64,000 nt of DNA, taken from Campylobacter sp. RM16189 (GTDB lineage: Bacteria; Campylobacterota; Campylobacteria; Campylobacterales; Campylobacteraceae). The number at the start of each line of letters is the position of its first letter. The first letter of the stretch is position 1. A program made the translations under genes and the position numbers. The notes under the pieces are model-generated. The model worked only from the letters and a program-made list of their open reading frames with translations, did not search any database and was not told where the DNA came from. The stretch spans positions 1 through 64,000 of the forward strand of contig NZ_LIWR01000044.1 in the NCBI RefSeq assembly GCF_012978815.1. The letters are read 5' to 3'. Shown piece after piece: positions 54,193-63,781 of this stretch.

Positions 54193-57100
54193 ATGTTTTC
54201 TAAATTTTTTATAGATAGACCTATCTTTGCAACGGTAATATCTATAATCATCGTAATAGCAGGCTCAATGGCGATTAAAGGACTTCCTGTCGAAGAGTAT
54301 CCGCAGCTTACTCCGCCTCAAATTTCAGTAAGTGCGTCATATACGGGAGCCGATGCGCAGACTATCGCCGACTCGGTTGCGACGGTGATTGAAGATCAGA
54401 TAAACGGTGTTGAAAATATGCTTTATATGCAAAGCACCTCAAGCTCAAGCGGTACTATGGGTATAAATGTATATTTTAAGATAGGTGCAGACTCAAAGCA
54501 AGCGGCTATCGATGTAAACAACCGCGTTCAAGCGGCTCTTGCAAAACTTCCTAGCGAGGTTCAGCAAAGAGGCGTAACGGTAAGAGAAAGAAGCTCAAGC
54601 ATACTTGAGGTTATCTCATTTACATCTGAAGATATGGATATCATCAAGATGCACAACTACGTGCTGGCAAACATCGAAGATGAGATAAAAAGAGTCGATG
54701 GAGTCGGAGATACCGCGGTTATCGGCAACAAAGACTACGCTATGAGAATTTGGCTTAAGCCCGATATGCTTGCTAAATTTAACATCTCAACAAGCGAAGT
54801 CATAGCTCAAATCAATCAGCAAAACAAACAATACGCCACAGGTAAGATAGGAGAGCAGCCAAACACTACGGACAATCCTTACGTCTTTTCTATTAGACCC
54901 GAAGGGCGTCTAAAAAGCGTGCAAGAATTTGAAAATATCGTCTTAAGAACTTCAAAAGAAGGCACTATGCTAAAGCTAAAAGACGTAGCAAACGTCGAGC
55001 TTGGAGCAAGAAGTTATGTGTTTGAAGGTATGCTAAACGGACAAAAGATGGTGCCTATGCTCATTTTCTTGCAAAACGGCGCAAACGCTCTTGCAACCGT
55101 AAATGCCGTAAATAAAAAGCTTGACGAGCTATCAAGAAATTTCCCGACCGGATTTAAGCACACGGTCGCTTATAACCCGACCGAATTTATACAAGTATCT
55201 ATAAATGAGGTTATGAAGACCTTTTTAGAGGCGATGGTGCTTGTAATGGTCGTTATGTATATGTTTTTAAAGAGTTTTCGCGCGACCATCATACCTATGC
55301 TTGCGGTGCCTGTGTCTATCATAGGCACATTTGCAGGGCTTTATGCGATGGGCTTTACGATAAATTTGATAACGCTGTTTGCTCTCGTGCTTGCTATTGG
55401 CATAGTCGTTGATGATGCGATCATCGTTATAGAAAATATAGAGAGAATTTTACATGAAGAAGATATCAGCGTAAGAGACGCTGCTATAAAAGCGATGCAA
55501 GAGGTTGCCGCGCCGGTAGTTTCTATCGTGCTTGTGCTTTCTGCGGTATTTATCCCGGTTGCATTTATGGAAGGGTTTGTTGGCGTCATACAGCGTCAAT
55601 TTGCGCTTACTTTAGTTGTTTCGGTTTGTATCTCGGGATTTGTCGCACTTACCTTGACGCCCGCACTTTGCGTGGTTATGCTTAAAAAGCAAGAATCACA
55701 ACCATTTTGGTTCGTGCGTAAATTTAACGAATTTTTTGACTGGAGCACGAGCATATTTACAGCAGGTGTCGCAAAAGTACTAAGACATATCATTCCAAGC
55801 TTCATCGCCATAGGCATTATGGGCTATGCTATATTTGTGCTGTTTAATTCAATCCCTGGCAGCTTGGTGCCGCCTGAAGATAAAGGCTCGATAATAGCCA
55901 TTACCTCGCTTCCACCCGCTTCTGTCATGGATAGAACCAAAAAAGAGATGAAGGATATAAGCGACGCATTTACTAAAAATCCAAACGTAGAATTTGCAAC
56001 AGGCCTTGTTGGATATGATATGTTTGCGGGCGCACTTAAGGAAAACTCGGCAGTTGCTTTCATAAGACTTAAAGACTGGAGCGAAAGAAAGAGCGCAGAT
56101 AGTTCGGCTAGCGCTTTAGTAGGTCATTTTAATAAGATATTTTGGGGCTCAAAAGAATCAATGACTTTCGTCGTAAACGTCCCGCCGATAACAGGGCTTA
56201 GCATAACCGGTGGCTTTGATATGTACCTGCTTAACAAAACCGGCAAAACATATAACGAGATCGAAAAAGACGCTTTAAAAGTAGTCGCCGCAGCAAATGC
56301 TCGCCCGGAGCTTACAAGCGTAAGAACCACGCTTGAGACAACCTATCCGCAGTATAATCTAACCGTAGATAAGCAAAAGGCAAAGCTCTTAGGAGTAAGC
56401 GAGCCTGATATCTTTAGCACCATAGCGGCAACCATCGGCTCATACTACGTAAATGACTTTAATATGCTTGGAAAGTCCTATAACGTCTATGTAAGAGCTG
56501 TTGATACATATAGAAATTCGCCGGAGGACTTTAGAAATATCTTTGTTAAGTCAAACAGCGGCGAGATGATACCGCTAAATTCGCTTGTTACGTTAAAGCG
56601 AGGAGTTGGGCCTGATATCGTGGATAGATTTAACCTCTTTCCGGCTGCTAAAATCATGGGCGATCCAAAGCCTGGCTACACTTCAGGAGACGCGATTAAA
56701 GCAATAAGCGAAGTGGTCGCAGAGCAGCTATCAAACGACGAATACGCCATAAGCTGGTCAGGAAGCGCCTATCAAGAAGTTAGCTCACAAGGAACGGGCG
56801 CTACGGCGTTTATATTTGGTATGGTGTTTGTGTTTTTGATCCTTGCCGCGCAATACGAAAGATGGCTCATCCCGCTTGCCGTTATCACAGCCGTGCCGTT
56901 TGCGGTGTTTGGCTCGCTTGTGGCGGTTTGGGCTAGAGGGCTAACTAACGATATATATTTTCAGATAGGGCTTTTGCTTCTTATCGGACTATCAGCTAAA
57001 AATGCGATTTTGATCGTGGAATTTGCGATGCAAGAGCGCGAAAGCGGAAAGAGCGCCTTTGAAGCGGCTGTTAATGCGGCTAAACTAAGGTTTCGCCCGA

Positions 57101-57327
57101 TAGTAATGACCTCTATCGCATTTACGCTAGGAGTTTTCCCAATGGTTATAAGCACAGGCGCAGGAGCCGCGTCTCGTCATGCACTTGGCACGGGAGTGAT
57201 CGGCGGCATGATAGCGGCAACCACGATAGCGATCTTTTTTGTGCCGATGTTTTACTATCTGCTTGAAAATTTAAACAACAAATTTTGGGATAAAAAGCCA
57301 AAAGTAAAGGAGAGCGCCCATGCGTAA
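54193..57327 (+). CDS. cmeB: CmeB, RND multidrug transporter
   Basis: 1044 residues, proton-driven inner-membrane exporter. The first helix is FFIDRPIFATVISIIIVIAG. The proton relay has the paired Asp of helix 4 in IGIVVDDAIIVIENIER, and the Lys of helix 10 in LIGLSAKNAILIVEF. Two large periplasmic loops carry the substrate pocket. The 8-base overlap with cmeC means that the three genes are translated together. In C. jejuni it gives bile and drug resistance. Confidence 0.97.
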   Translation: MFSKFFIDRPIFATVISIIIVIAGSMAIKGLPVEEYPQLTPPQISVSASYTGADAQTIADSVATVIEDQINGVENMLYMQSTSSSSGTMGINVYFKIGADSKQAAIDVNNRVQAALAKLPSEVQQRGVTVRERSSSILEVISFTSEDMDIIKMHNYVLANIEDEIKRVDGVGDTAVIGNKDYAMRIWLKPDMLAKFNISTSEVIAQINQQNKQYATGKIGEQPNTTDNPYVFSIRPEGRLKSVQEFENIVLRTSKEGTMLKLKDVANVELGARSYVFEGMLNGQKMVPMLIFLQNGANALATVNAVNKKLDELSRNFPTGFKHTVAYNPTEFIQVSINEVMKTFLEAMVLVMVVMYMFLKSFRATIIPMLAVPVSIIGTFAGLYAMGFTINLITLFALVLAIGIVVDDAIIVIENIERILHEEDISVRDAAIKAMQEVAAPVVSIVLVLSAVFIPVAFMEGFVGVIQRQFALTLVVSVCISGFVALTLTPALCVVMLKKQESQPFWFVRKFNEFFDWSTSIFTAGVAKVLRHIIPSFIAIGIMGYAIFVLFNSIPGSLVPPEDKGSIIAITSLPPASVMDRTKKEMKDISDAFTKNPNVEFATGLVGYDMFAGALKENSAVAFIRLKDWSERKSADSSASALVGHFNKIFWGSKESMTFVVNVPPITGLSITGGFDMYLLNKTGKTYNEIEKDALKVVAAANARPELTSVRTTLETTYPQYNLTVDKQKAKLLGVSEPDIFSTIAATIGSYYVNDFNMLGKSYNVYVRAVDTYRNSPEDFRNIFVKSNSGEMIPLNSLVTLKRGVGPDIVDRFNLFPAAKIMGDPKPGYTSGDAIKAISEVVAEQLSNDEYAISWSGSAYQEVSSQGTGATAFIFGMVFVFLILAAQYERWLIPLAVITAVPFAVFGSLVAVWARGLTNDIYFQIGLLLLIGLSAKNAILIVEFAMQERESGKSAFEAAVNAAKLRFRPIVMTSIAFTLGVFPMVISTGAGAASRHALGTGVIGGMIAATTIAIFFVPMFYYLLENLNNKFWDKKPKVKESAHA

Positions 57328-58702
57328 TCTACTCATAATCGCTGTTGCGATATTTTTTGCAGGCTGCTCGTTTAGACCTGAGCTGCCAAATGTCGATACA
57401 AATTTTGAGGCGACTTATCAGCTCACAACCGATATCAAAGATAGATGGTGGGAAGAATTTGGCGATGAAAATTTAAATGCCATCGTTGAAGAAGCTCTTA
57501 ACAACAACATCGATCTTAAGATAGCCTTTTTAAATTTGCAAAAAGCAAAAGCAAGCCTTGGCATAGCAAGTGCGGATCTGTTTCCTAGCGTAAATTTAAA
57601 CGCAGGCGCTACAAGAGCCAGAACAAGCGGTGAAACCTACACAAAACAAGACAATGTAAAATACACAAACCACTCTCTAAATTTCGGGCTAAACTACGAG
57701 ATAGATCTTTGGGGCAGGGTCAAAAACAGCATAGAAGCTTCCAAGTCAAGCTTAAAAGCGAGCAAATTTGACTACGACAGCGCAAGACTTACCATAGCAT
57801 CAAATATTGCCAAAAGCTACTTCACTTTGGTTGCTTTAAACATGCGAGAAAAGGTGCTAAGCGATACTCTCAAAAATTATGAAGAGATAATGAATTTCAG
57901 AAAAACTCAGCTTGAGTTTGGAAGTGTCGATAACATCACCTTTTTGCAAAGCAAAGCTCAAGTAGATAGTGCCAAAGCAAGCCTTGTAGATATCAAAAAC
58001 TCAATCAGCCTAGCACTAAATTCGCTTAGCATAATGAGCGGCAAAAGCAACGATGAAATTTTAAAAGGTGTCATAAAAAGCTCCAAAAAACTGCCAAAAG
58101 AACCGGAAGTAAAAGCCGGCATAAGCGCAGACATACTGCTTAGAAGAAGCGATGTTGCTAGTGCCTATGAAAATTTAAAGGCTACAAATGCGCTAATCGG
58201 CGTATCTAAGGCGGCATATTACCCATCCATATCGCTAACGGGGCTTTTAGGTTTTGTTAGTAACGATTTAGCAAGACTCTTTGACGCAAATGCAAATACT
58301 TGGAGCTTAGGTGGATCGCTAACACAAAAGATATTTGATAACGGACGCATAAAAAACAATGTAAAAATCGCCGAGACCAACGAGCAAATCGCGGCATTGG
58401 CTTATGAAAAGAGTATTAAAACCGCTTTAAGCGAGGTTAGAGACGCACTTTTAAAAAGAGAGAATGCCAAACTATCCCAAAAGAGCGTAAAGGCTCTGTT
58501 AAACTCGCAAGAAAAGATTTATAAGATAGCAAAGAGCAAATTTGAAGAGGGCTACAGTAGCCATCTTGAGCTGCTTGACGCTCAAAGAAATCTGCTTGCA
58601 AACAAGCTTCAAGATGTAAATGCAAATTTAAATTTGATCAATTCAATTGTAGAAATTTATAAGGCTTTTGGTGGCGGATTTAAGGCGGAAAATTTAAAAT
58701 AA
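57320..58702 (+). CDS. cmeC: CmeC, outer-membrane channel of the efflux pump
   Basis: 460 residues, a TolC/OprM-family protein. Lipoprotein signal ending FFAGC (Cys near 16). Two long coiled-coil repeats (about 55–245 and 260–455), with DLWGRVKNSIEASKSSLKAS and LGGSLTQKIFDNGRIKNNVKIA as the characteristic family sequences. It ends at a terminator shared with purN. Confidence 0.95.
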   Translation: MRNLLIIAVAIFFAGCSFRPELPNVDTNFEATYQLTTDIKDRWWEEFGDENLNAIVEEALNNNIDLKIAFLNLQKAKASLGIASADLFPSVNLNAGATRARTSGETYTKQDNVKYTNHSLNFGLNYEIDLWGRVKNSIEASKSSLKASKFDYDSARLTIASNIAKSYFTLVALNMREKVLSDTLKNYEEIMNFRKTQLEFGSVDNITFLQSKAQVDSAKASLVDIKNSISLALNSLSIMSGKSNDEILKGVIKSSKKLPKEPEVKAGISADILLRRSDVASAYENLKATNALIGVSKAAYYPSISLTGLLGFVSNDLARLFDANANTWSLGGSLTQKIFDNGRIKNNVKIAETNEQIAALAYEKSIKTALSEVRDALLKRENAKLSQKSVKALLNSQEKIYKIAKSKFEEGYSSHLELLDAQRNLLANKLQDVNANLNLINSIVEIYKAFGGGFKAENLK

Positions 58703-58706
58703 ATCC

Positions 58707-58737
58707 AAATTTAGCCCTTTTAAAATGGGCTAAATTT
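58707..58737. terminator. Bidirectional hairpin between cmeC and purN
   Basis: AAATTTAGCCC and GGGCTAAATTT form an 11-bp stem with a 9-base loop between the convergent genes. It overlaps the purN stop codon by two bases. Confidence 0.75.
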
Positions 58738-59314
58738 ATGCCTTGCAAAGAATTTTTACGATACTTTCAGGCAAAATTTCATGCTCTATAGAGTGAATTT
58801 TGTCCTCAAACTCCTCTAAACTCATGCCGTCATGCTTTTCAAAAGCCCTTTGCATGATAAGCTTTCCTCCGTCAAGCTCCTCGCTAACATAGTGCACACT
58901 AACGCCTCCAACTAACATATCGCTTTCAAAACTCTCCTTTATTGCGTAAGCGCCTTTAAAGAGTGGCAGTAAAGATGGATGAAGATTGATGGCCTTAATT
59001 TGAGTAGTAAAAACAGGAGTTAGTATTCTCATAAAACCGGCTAAAACTACAAGATCTACGTTATATTTTTTAATCTCGCTAACTAACGCAGCGTCAAATT
59101 CTTCGCGTGAGTTAAATTTAGTATGCTCTATAACTACGCTTTCAAGCCCGTATTTTCTAGCTCTTTCTATACCGTAAGCGTTATCTTTATTTGTTAGCGT
59201 TAGGACGACTTCAATTTTGACGTTATTAAAAATTTTATTATGGATTTTTGACAAAATCGACTCTAAATTTGACCCTCTTCCGCTAAATAAAATCGCTATT
59301 TTTTTCGTAACCAT
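58736..59314 (-). CDS. purN: Phosphoribosylglycinamide formyltransferase
   Basis: Third step of purine synthesis, using 10-formyltetrahydrofolate. 192 residues. The phosphate loop is ILFSGRGSNLESIL (8–21). The catalytic Asn/His pair is in AINLHPSLLPLFKGAYA, and the family signature is VSVHYVSEELDGGKLI. It overlaps the nnr stop by 19 bases; it is the last gene of the minus-strand operon. Confidence 0.96.
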   Translation of the reverse strand: MVTKKIAILFSGRGSNLESILSKIHNKIFNNVKIEVVLTLTNKDNAYGIERARKYGLESVVIEHTKFNSREEFDAALVSEIKKYNVDLVVLAGFMRILTPVFTTQIKAINLHPSLLPLFKGAYAIKESFESDMLVGGVSVHYVSEELDGGKLIMQRAFEKHDGMSLEEFEDKIHSIEHEILPESIVKILCKA

Positions 59315-60705
59315 TTAAGCCCTTTTATAATATCTTTTGCAGTTATTGAGTAGTTATTCTGTTTTAAATTTTTCACACTTAAAGCGTGAGCCAAAATACC
59401 GGTAATCGCCGCGTCTAGTGTGCAGTATCCTTGAGCTAACAAAGAGATAATAATACCACTTAGAGCATCTCCGCTTCCGCCTTTTGACAAGGAAGCATCT
59501 CCGTAAGGCATAATATAAATTTTACAGTTTTGAGCGATAATAGTATTAGCCCCTTTTAGCACCAAAACGTTAGGAAATTTCTCACTCCACATTTGAGCTA
59601 ATTTAAAGCGGTTTTGTTGAATTTCACTAACACTAAATTTCCCAAATCCCCCAAGCTCTAAAAGAGAGCAAAACTCCTTTGGATGAGGGGTTATAACGAT
59701 ATCTTTTTTTGTCTTTAAAAGCTCTATTATTCGCTTTTCATAACAAAGATCGGCATCTATAACAAGAGCTTTTTTACTCTTTAGCTCTTTAAAAAGCTCA
59801 TCTTTTTTAGCCTCACTAAGCTTGCCAAGTCCCATACCAAGAGCTCCGTAAGCCATCTTTTCGCTTATCTTTTTTGACTGCATAAAAAGCATGCCAGCTT
59901 TTATATTGGCCTTCTCGCTAACTATACTAACAAGTCCCGCTCCCATAGTTAAAGCAGCCTTTGCAGCGATTTTAGCAGCTCCGCTAAACTCACCACTAAC
60001 AACAAAAACATGTCCGAAATCACCCTTGTTAGTGTTAGCCTTCACTCTAAGAGGAAGCCTCATATCTGCCTTGCTAAGCTTAAAAATATTAGTTTCACCC
60101 TCAAATTTCCTAGCTCCCATACCCAAATTTGCAACCCTTATCCTGCCAGTAAAATCCTTTGCAAAATCAGAATAAAGAGCTGCCTTTCTAGCCCCCATAG
60201 TTATAGTCGTATCTGCTTTAAAAACGGCTCCAAGGCTATTTCCAAATTTATCAAGTCCGCTAGGTATATCGCAAGCTATCCTGTAAGCCTTTTTTGAATT
60301 TAAAAGATTTATCAGATTTATGGCTTGCTTATCCAGCTCTCTATTTAATCCTGAGCCAAAAATTCCATCTATTATGCATTTATACTTACCGATATCTTTG
60401 ACAAATTTAACTCCGAGCTTACGCGCTCTATCAATTTGAGTTTTAAGCATCTCATTTTGTCTATCAAATACTAAAAAGAGCTCGCACTCATACTCACTGC
60501 TTAGCATTCTAAGTGTGGCAACGACATCTGCAGCGTTATTTCCACTTCCGCAAACGCCTAAAATTTTAAAACCCTTTTTGACATTTTTTCGCACCTCTTT
60601 AGCAAGGGCGCAAGCTGCATTTTCCATCAAAATTTCATCATTTAACCCAAACTCAACGCAAGCTCTTAGATCAAGCTCGGCTGTGGTCATAAAAAGCTTC
60701 TTCAA
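59296..60705 (-). CDS. nnr: Bifunctional NAD(P)H-hydrate epimerase / dehydratase
   Basis: Repairs hydrated NADH and NADPH. 469 residues. The N-terminal YjeF_N epimerase domain (1–205) has GVCGSGNNAADVVATLRML and CIIDGIFGSGLNRELDK. The C-terminal kinase-fold dehydratase domain has GDFGHVFVVSGEFSGAA, VITPHPKEF, VLVLKGANTII and SKGGSGDALSGII (the GGSGD nucleotide-binding motif). The N-terminal Met is at the 4-base overlap with comM. Confidence 0.94.
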   Translation of the reverse strand: MKKLFMTTAELDLRACVEFGLNDEILMENAACALAKEVRKNVKKGFKILGVCGSGNNAADVVATLRMLSSEYECELFLVFDRQNEMLKTQIDRARKLGVKFVKDIGKYKCIIDGIFGSGLNRELDKQAINLINLLNSKKAYRIACDIPSGLDKFGNSLGAVFKADTTITMGARKAALYSDFAKDFTGRIRVANLGMGARKFEGETNIFKLSKADMRLPLRVKANTNKGDFGHVFVVSGEFSGAAKIAAKAALTMGAGLVSIVSEKANIKAGMLFMQSKKISEKMAYGALGMGLGKLSEAKKDELFKELKSKKALVIDADLCYEKRIIELLKTKKDIVITPHPKEFCSLLELGGFGKFSVSEIQQNRFKLAQMWSEKFPNVLVLKGANTIIAQNCKIYIMPYGDASLSKGGSGDALSGIIISLLAQGYCTLDAAITGILAHALSVKNLKQNNYSITAKDIIKGLKWLRKK

Positions 60706-62228
60706 ACTTCGCTCCTTACTCTATAGCTAAGCGCTTCTAGGATATGAGGTTTCTTTATGATTTGCGAGCCCTCAAGATCGGCGATAGTTCTAGCTACTTT
60801 TAAAATCTTATTTATGCCTCTTTGAGTTAGCGCAAATCTTGCGATAGACATATCAAGAACACCCTTTGCTTCGCTATCGCAAATACAAAATTTGGCTATC
60901 TCTTTATCGCTTAATTTACCGTTTAGCTCGCTTTGTCCTCGCCTCATCTGCACTTCAAAAACACGCAAAACTTCACGCTGCATATCGGCACTCGTTATAT
61001 CGCTTTTATCGCTACTTGCAACCTCATCCATAAGCACGTGCAGGTCGATCCTATCCAAAAGAGGCTCTGAAATTTTCGCCTTGTATCGCTTGATATCGGT
61101 TTCTAAACATCTGCAATTTAGCTGCTTTGAGAGCAAATTTCCGCACGGGCAGGGATTCATCGCTCCAACAAACATAAATTTTGTCTTGTAAGTTATCTTG
61201 GAATTTACTCTTGAGATGTGGATTTGGTTATCCTCAAGCGGCTCTCGAAGGCTTTCTAAAATTTGCTTACCGAAGTGTGGAAGCTCGTCAAAAAACAGTA
61301 TCCCGCCGTTTGCAAGTGCGACTTCGCCTATCCTTGCGCTTGCCGTTCCACCTCCAAAGATCGAGCTTTTTGTCGATGTATGATGCGGGCTTCTAAAAGC
61401 TCTAAGCACGCTAAATTCGTGATCTTGCAAATTTAGCGACGCGTATGCCGCGCTTAGTAAAATTTCATCTAAATTTTGAGGCGGAAGGATATATCTCAAG
61501 CGCTTTGCACTCATGCTTTTGCCACACCCTGGGCTTCCTTCAAAGATGATGTTATGCATGCCGCAAGCAGCTATGAGGCAAGCTCTTTTGGCTCTAGTCT
61601 GACCTTTGATATCCTTAAAATCAAGCTCAAATTTTGAGTTTGCGACGTAACTTTTACCACAAATTTGAGTCAAATTTGAAAATAGCGGATGAGTCTCTTT
61701 GGCTAAACACTGCTGCTTAAACTCATCATCAAGAAAAAATTTTATCGCCTCATCAAGCTTACTTACGGCATAAATTTCTAAATTCGGTATCATCGCAGCA
61801 TTTTTAGCTATCTCTTTTGGCACTAAAACCTTAGCCTTTGTAACGCTTGTGCTTAAAAACAAAAGTATAGAAAACATGCTTGCCGTGCTCTTGATGCTTC
61901 CGTCAAGTCCAAGCTCGCCAAAAACGAAAAATTCACTAAGAGAGTTGCTCTTAACCTCTTTTTGTAAAGCGATCAAAAGCGCGATAGGAAGGTCAAAATG
62001 GCTGCCCGTCTTTGGCATGTCTGAAGGAGAGAGATTTATGATGATTTTTTGAGCGGGAAAGGAGAAATTTTGAGCTAAGAGAGCTGACTTTACCCTTGCT
62101 TCGCTCTCTTTGATACTTGTGCTTGCAAGCCCTACGATGCTAAGTGCTGGCAACCCTCTATTAAATGTTGCTTCTACATCAACAATCTTTAAACCATCTG
62201 TGTAAGTAGCGCATTTTAGCGATTTCAT
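60702..62228 (-). CDS. comM: ComM/YifB-family Mg-chelatase-like ATPase
   Basis: 508 residues. N-terminal S5-like domain (1–165: VEATFNRGLPALSIVGLAS and IIINLSPSDMPKTGSHFDLPIAL, in part). The AAA+ part has Walker A EGSPGCGKSMSAKR, Walker B ILFFDELPHF, the arginine finger region and a NPCPCGN Cys pair before the C-terminal domain. ComM in other bacteria is a branch-migration helicase for natural transformation. It lies between nnr and def with 4-base overlaps on both sides. Confidence 0.93.
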   Translation of the reverse strand: MKSLKCATYTDGLKIVDVEATFNRGLPALSIVGLASTSIKESEARVKSALLAQNFSFPAQKIIINLSPSDMPKTGSHFDLPIALLIALQKEVKSNSLSEFFVFGELGLDGSIKSTASMFSILLFLSTSVTKAKVLVPKEIAKNAAMIPNLEIYAVSKLDEAIKFFLDDEFKQQCLAKETHPLFSNLTQICGKSYVANSKFELDFKDIKGQTRAKRACLIAACGMHNIIFEGSPGCGKSMSAKRLRYILPPQNLDEILLSAAYASLNLQDHEFSVLRAFRSPHHTSTKSSIFGGGTASARIGEVALANGGILFFDELPHFGKQILESLREPLEDNQIHISRVNSKITYKTKFMFVGAMNPCPCGNLLSKQLNCRCLETDIKRYKAKISEPLLDRIDLHVLMDEVASSDKSDITSADMQREVLRVFEVQMRRGQSELNGKLSDKEIAKFCICDSEAKGVLDMSIARFALTQRGINKILKVARTIADLEGSQIIKKPHILEALSYRVRSEV

Positions 62229-62743
62229 AAAGTTTTATTCTTTAACTTCCTATACTCTTTATCAAATTTTTTGCGTTTGTTGTAGCCGATTTTTTCTATA
62301 AAAAGATGTCCGTCAAGGTGATCAATCTCGTGTTGTATCGCAACGGCTAAAAGCCCGTCCGCTTCAAGCTCGCACTCTTTGCCGTGCCTATCCTGATAGT
62401 TTAAGGTTATCTTTTCGGCACGCTTAACATCCTCATAAAATCCTGGCACGCTAAGGCAGCCTTCTTGAAAAATTTGCTCGCCTTCTTTGCGAACTATTTT
62501 TGGGTTGATTATCTCGAGCAGATCGGCTCTTTCTTGGATTTCACTCTCTTCATTGACTAAATTTATAATCAATGCCCGAATCGGATTTCCAACCTGAATA
62601 GCAGCTAATCCGATGCCATTTTTTGCTATCATTGTATCATACATATTATCTAAAAAAGTATGTAAATTTTGATCAAAGGTATCTATATCTGCCGATCTTT
62701 GATACAGCCTCTTGTCAGGATATGTTAAAACTGCTAACACCAT
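62225..62743 (-). CDS. def: Peptide deformylase
   Basis: Removes the N-formyl group of new proteins; 172 residues. Motif I is NGIGLAAIQVG (Ile for the usual Pro, as seen in relatives), motif II EGCLSVPG with the metal-binding Cys, and motif III QHEIDHLDG with the catalytic Glu and two metal-binding His. It overlaps comM by 4 bases; 7 bases separate it from the GGDEF-like gene. Confidence 0.97.
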   Translation of the reverse strand: MVLAVLTYPDKRLYQRSADIDTFDQNLHTFLDNMYDTMIAKNGIGLAAIQVGNPIRALIINLVNEESEIQERADLLEIINPKIVRKEGEQIFQEGCLSVPGFYEDVKRAEKITLNYQDRHGKECELEADGLLAVAIQHEIDHLDGHLFIEKIGYNKRKKFDKEYRKLKNKTL

Positions 62744-62750
62744 GATTAAA

Positions 62751-63770
62751 CTACTTATCCTCTACTATCACGTATTTTGACTTATGTCGTCCGCTTTTTG
62801 CAAGCATATCCAATGTATGCGAAAGAACCTCTTCAATAGTTTTTGTGGTATTTAGATCGCAAACCGCTATCTCTATATCTATCTCTATATCGCTTTCAGC
62901 TATCAAAAATGTCGTTGTATAGAACATATCGGCAATTCTTTCGCACGCTTTTTTTGCACCTTCTATATCGGTGTGCTTCATAAGCATAGCAAAAATTCCA
63001 TCGCCATAATGTGCTAAAATATCGCTTCTTCTTGATGTCCTAAGAAGAAATCTTGAGATGTTTTTAAGTATCGCCTGCCTATCTCTAACACCTAAAAGAT
63101 TCATCATTTCATCTTTTGGCCTTACAAGCATAAAAGATGATTTATATCCATATTTTTTTACATATTGAAGCTCTGATTCCAAAGTTTTTAAGAAAAACTT
63201 TTTATTATAGAGATCAAATTTAGGATCGTATATGGATTGTTCCTCTACGACTTTAAAAACTCTACTGATCTCTTCATAGTTTAATTTGATAACGTCAATA
63301 TGCTTATTAATTAAAGTATTAAGCTTATCCAAGTCATCATTAAATGCATTAAATACGCTTTGAACTGTAAGTAAATTCGAATTTGCTTCAAGGCTATCTG
63401 AGCGTTTTTTTATAATAGTTTTCATAATTCCAAGGTTTTTATATATAAGTGCGACCGCTTGCAACATGCTTTTTATCTGAGCAAAACTCTGCTTAATCTC
63501 TCGCTCGATGTAAATTTGCCTATAGTCTTCTATTCTACCTATCTCATCTTCAATCTCTATAATCTCGGTAATTTTTTTCTTAAAATCATCAGACTTTTTA
63601 TCAAGCATCTTTTCAAAGAAAATAGAGTAATTTTTAGGAATAGATGGTATATTTTCCTCTATAAGCTCTTTTATAACATCCTCGGAAAACCCATATATAT
63701 TAAACTCTGCAGGTTCCTTGTCTTTTATAGTTACGGTATTTTCAGCCTTCTTCTTATTAACTTTAATCAA
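62751..63770 (-). CDS. GGDEF-fold protein with a degenerate active site
   Basis: 339 residues, no membrane helix. The N-terminal 175 residues are helical, with coiled-coil stretches around 60–120 and 140–175. The C-terminal 165 residues match a GGDEF domain: SIYDPKFDLYNKKFFLKTLE, then AHYGDGIFAML, where the GGDEF motif reads GDGIF (256–260). The catalytic Glu and the second Gly are missing, so it should not make c-di-GMP; it may bind nucleotide or act structurally. It is placed between def and clpP in an otherwise standard operon. Confidence 0.85.
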   Translation of the reverse strand: MIKVNKKKAENTVTIKDKEPAEFNIYGFSEDVIKELIEENIPSIPKNYSIFFEKMLDKKSDDFKKKITEIIEIEDEIGRIEDYRQIYIEREIKQSFAQIKSMLQAVALIYKNLGIMKTIIKKRSDSLEANSNLLTVQSVFNAFNDDLDKLNTLINKHIDVIKLNYEEISRVFKVVEEQSIYDPKFDLYNKKFFLKTLESELQYVKKYGYKSSFMLVRPKDEMMNLLGVRDRQAILKNISRFLLRTSRRSDILAHYGDGIFAMLMKHTDIEGAKKACERIADMFYTTTFLIAESDIEIDIEIAVCDLNTTKTIEEVLSHTLDMLAKSGRHKSKYVIVEDK

Positions 63771-63781
63771 ATTTAACCTCG

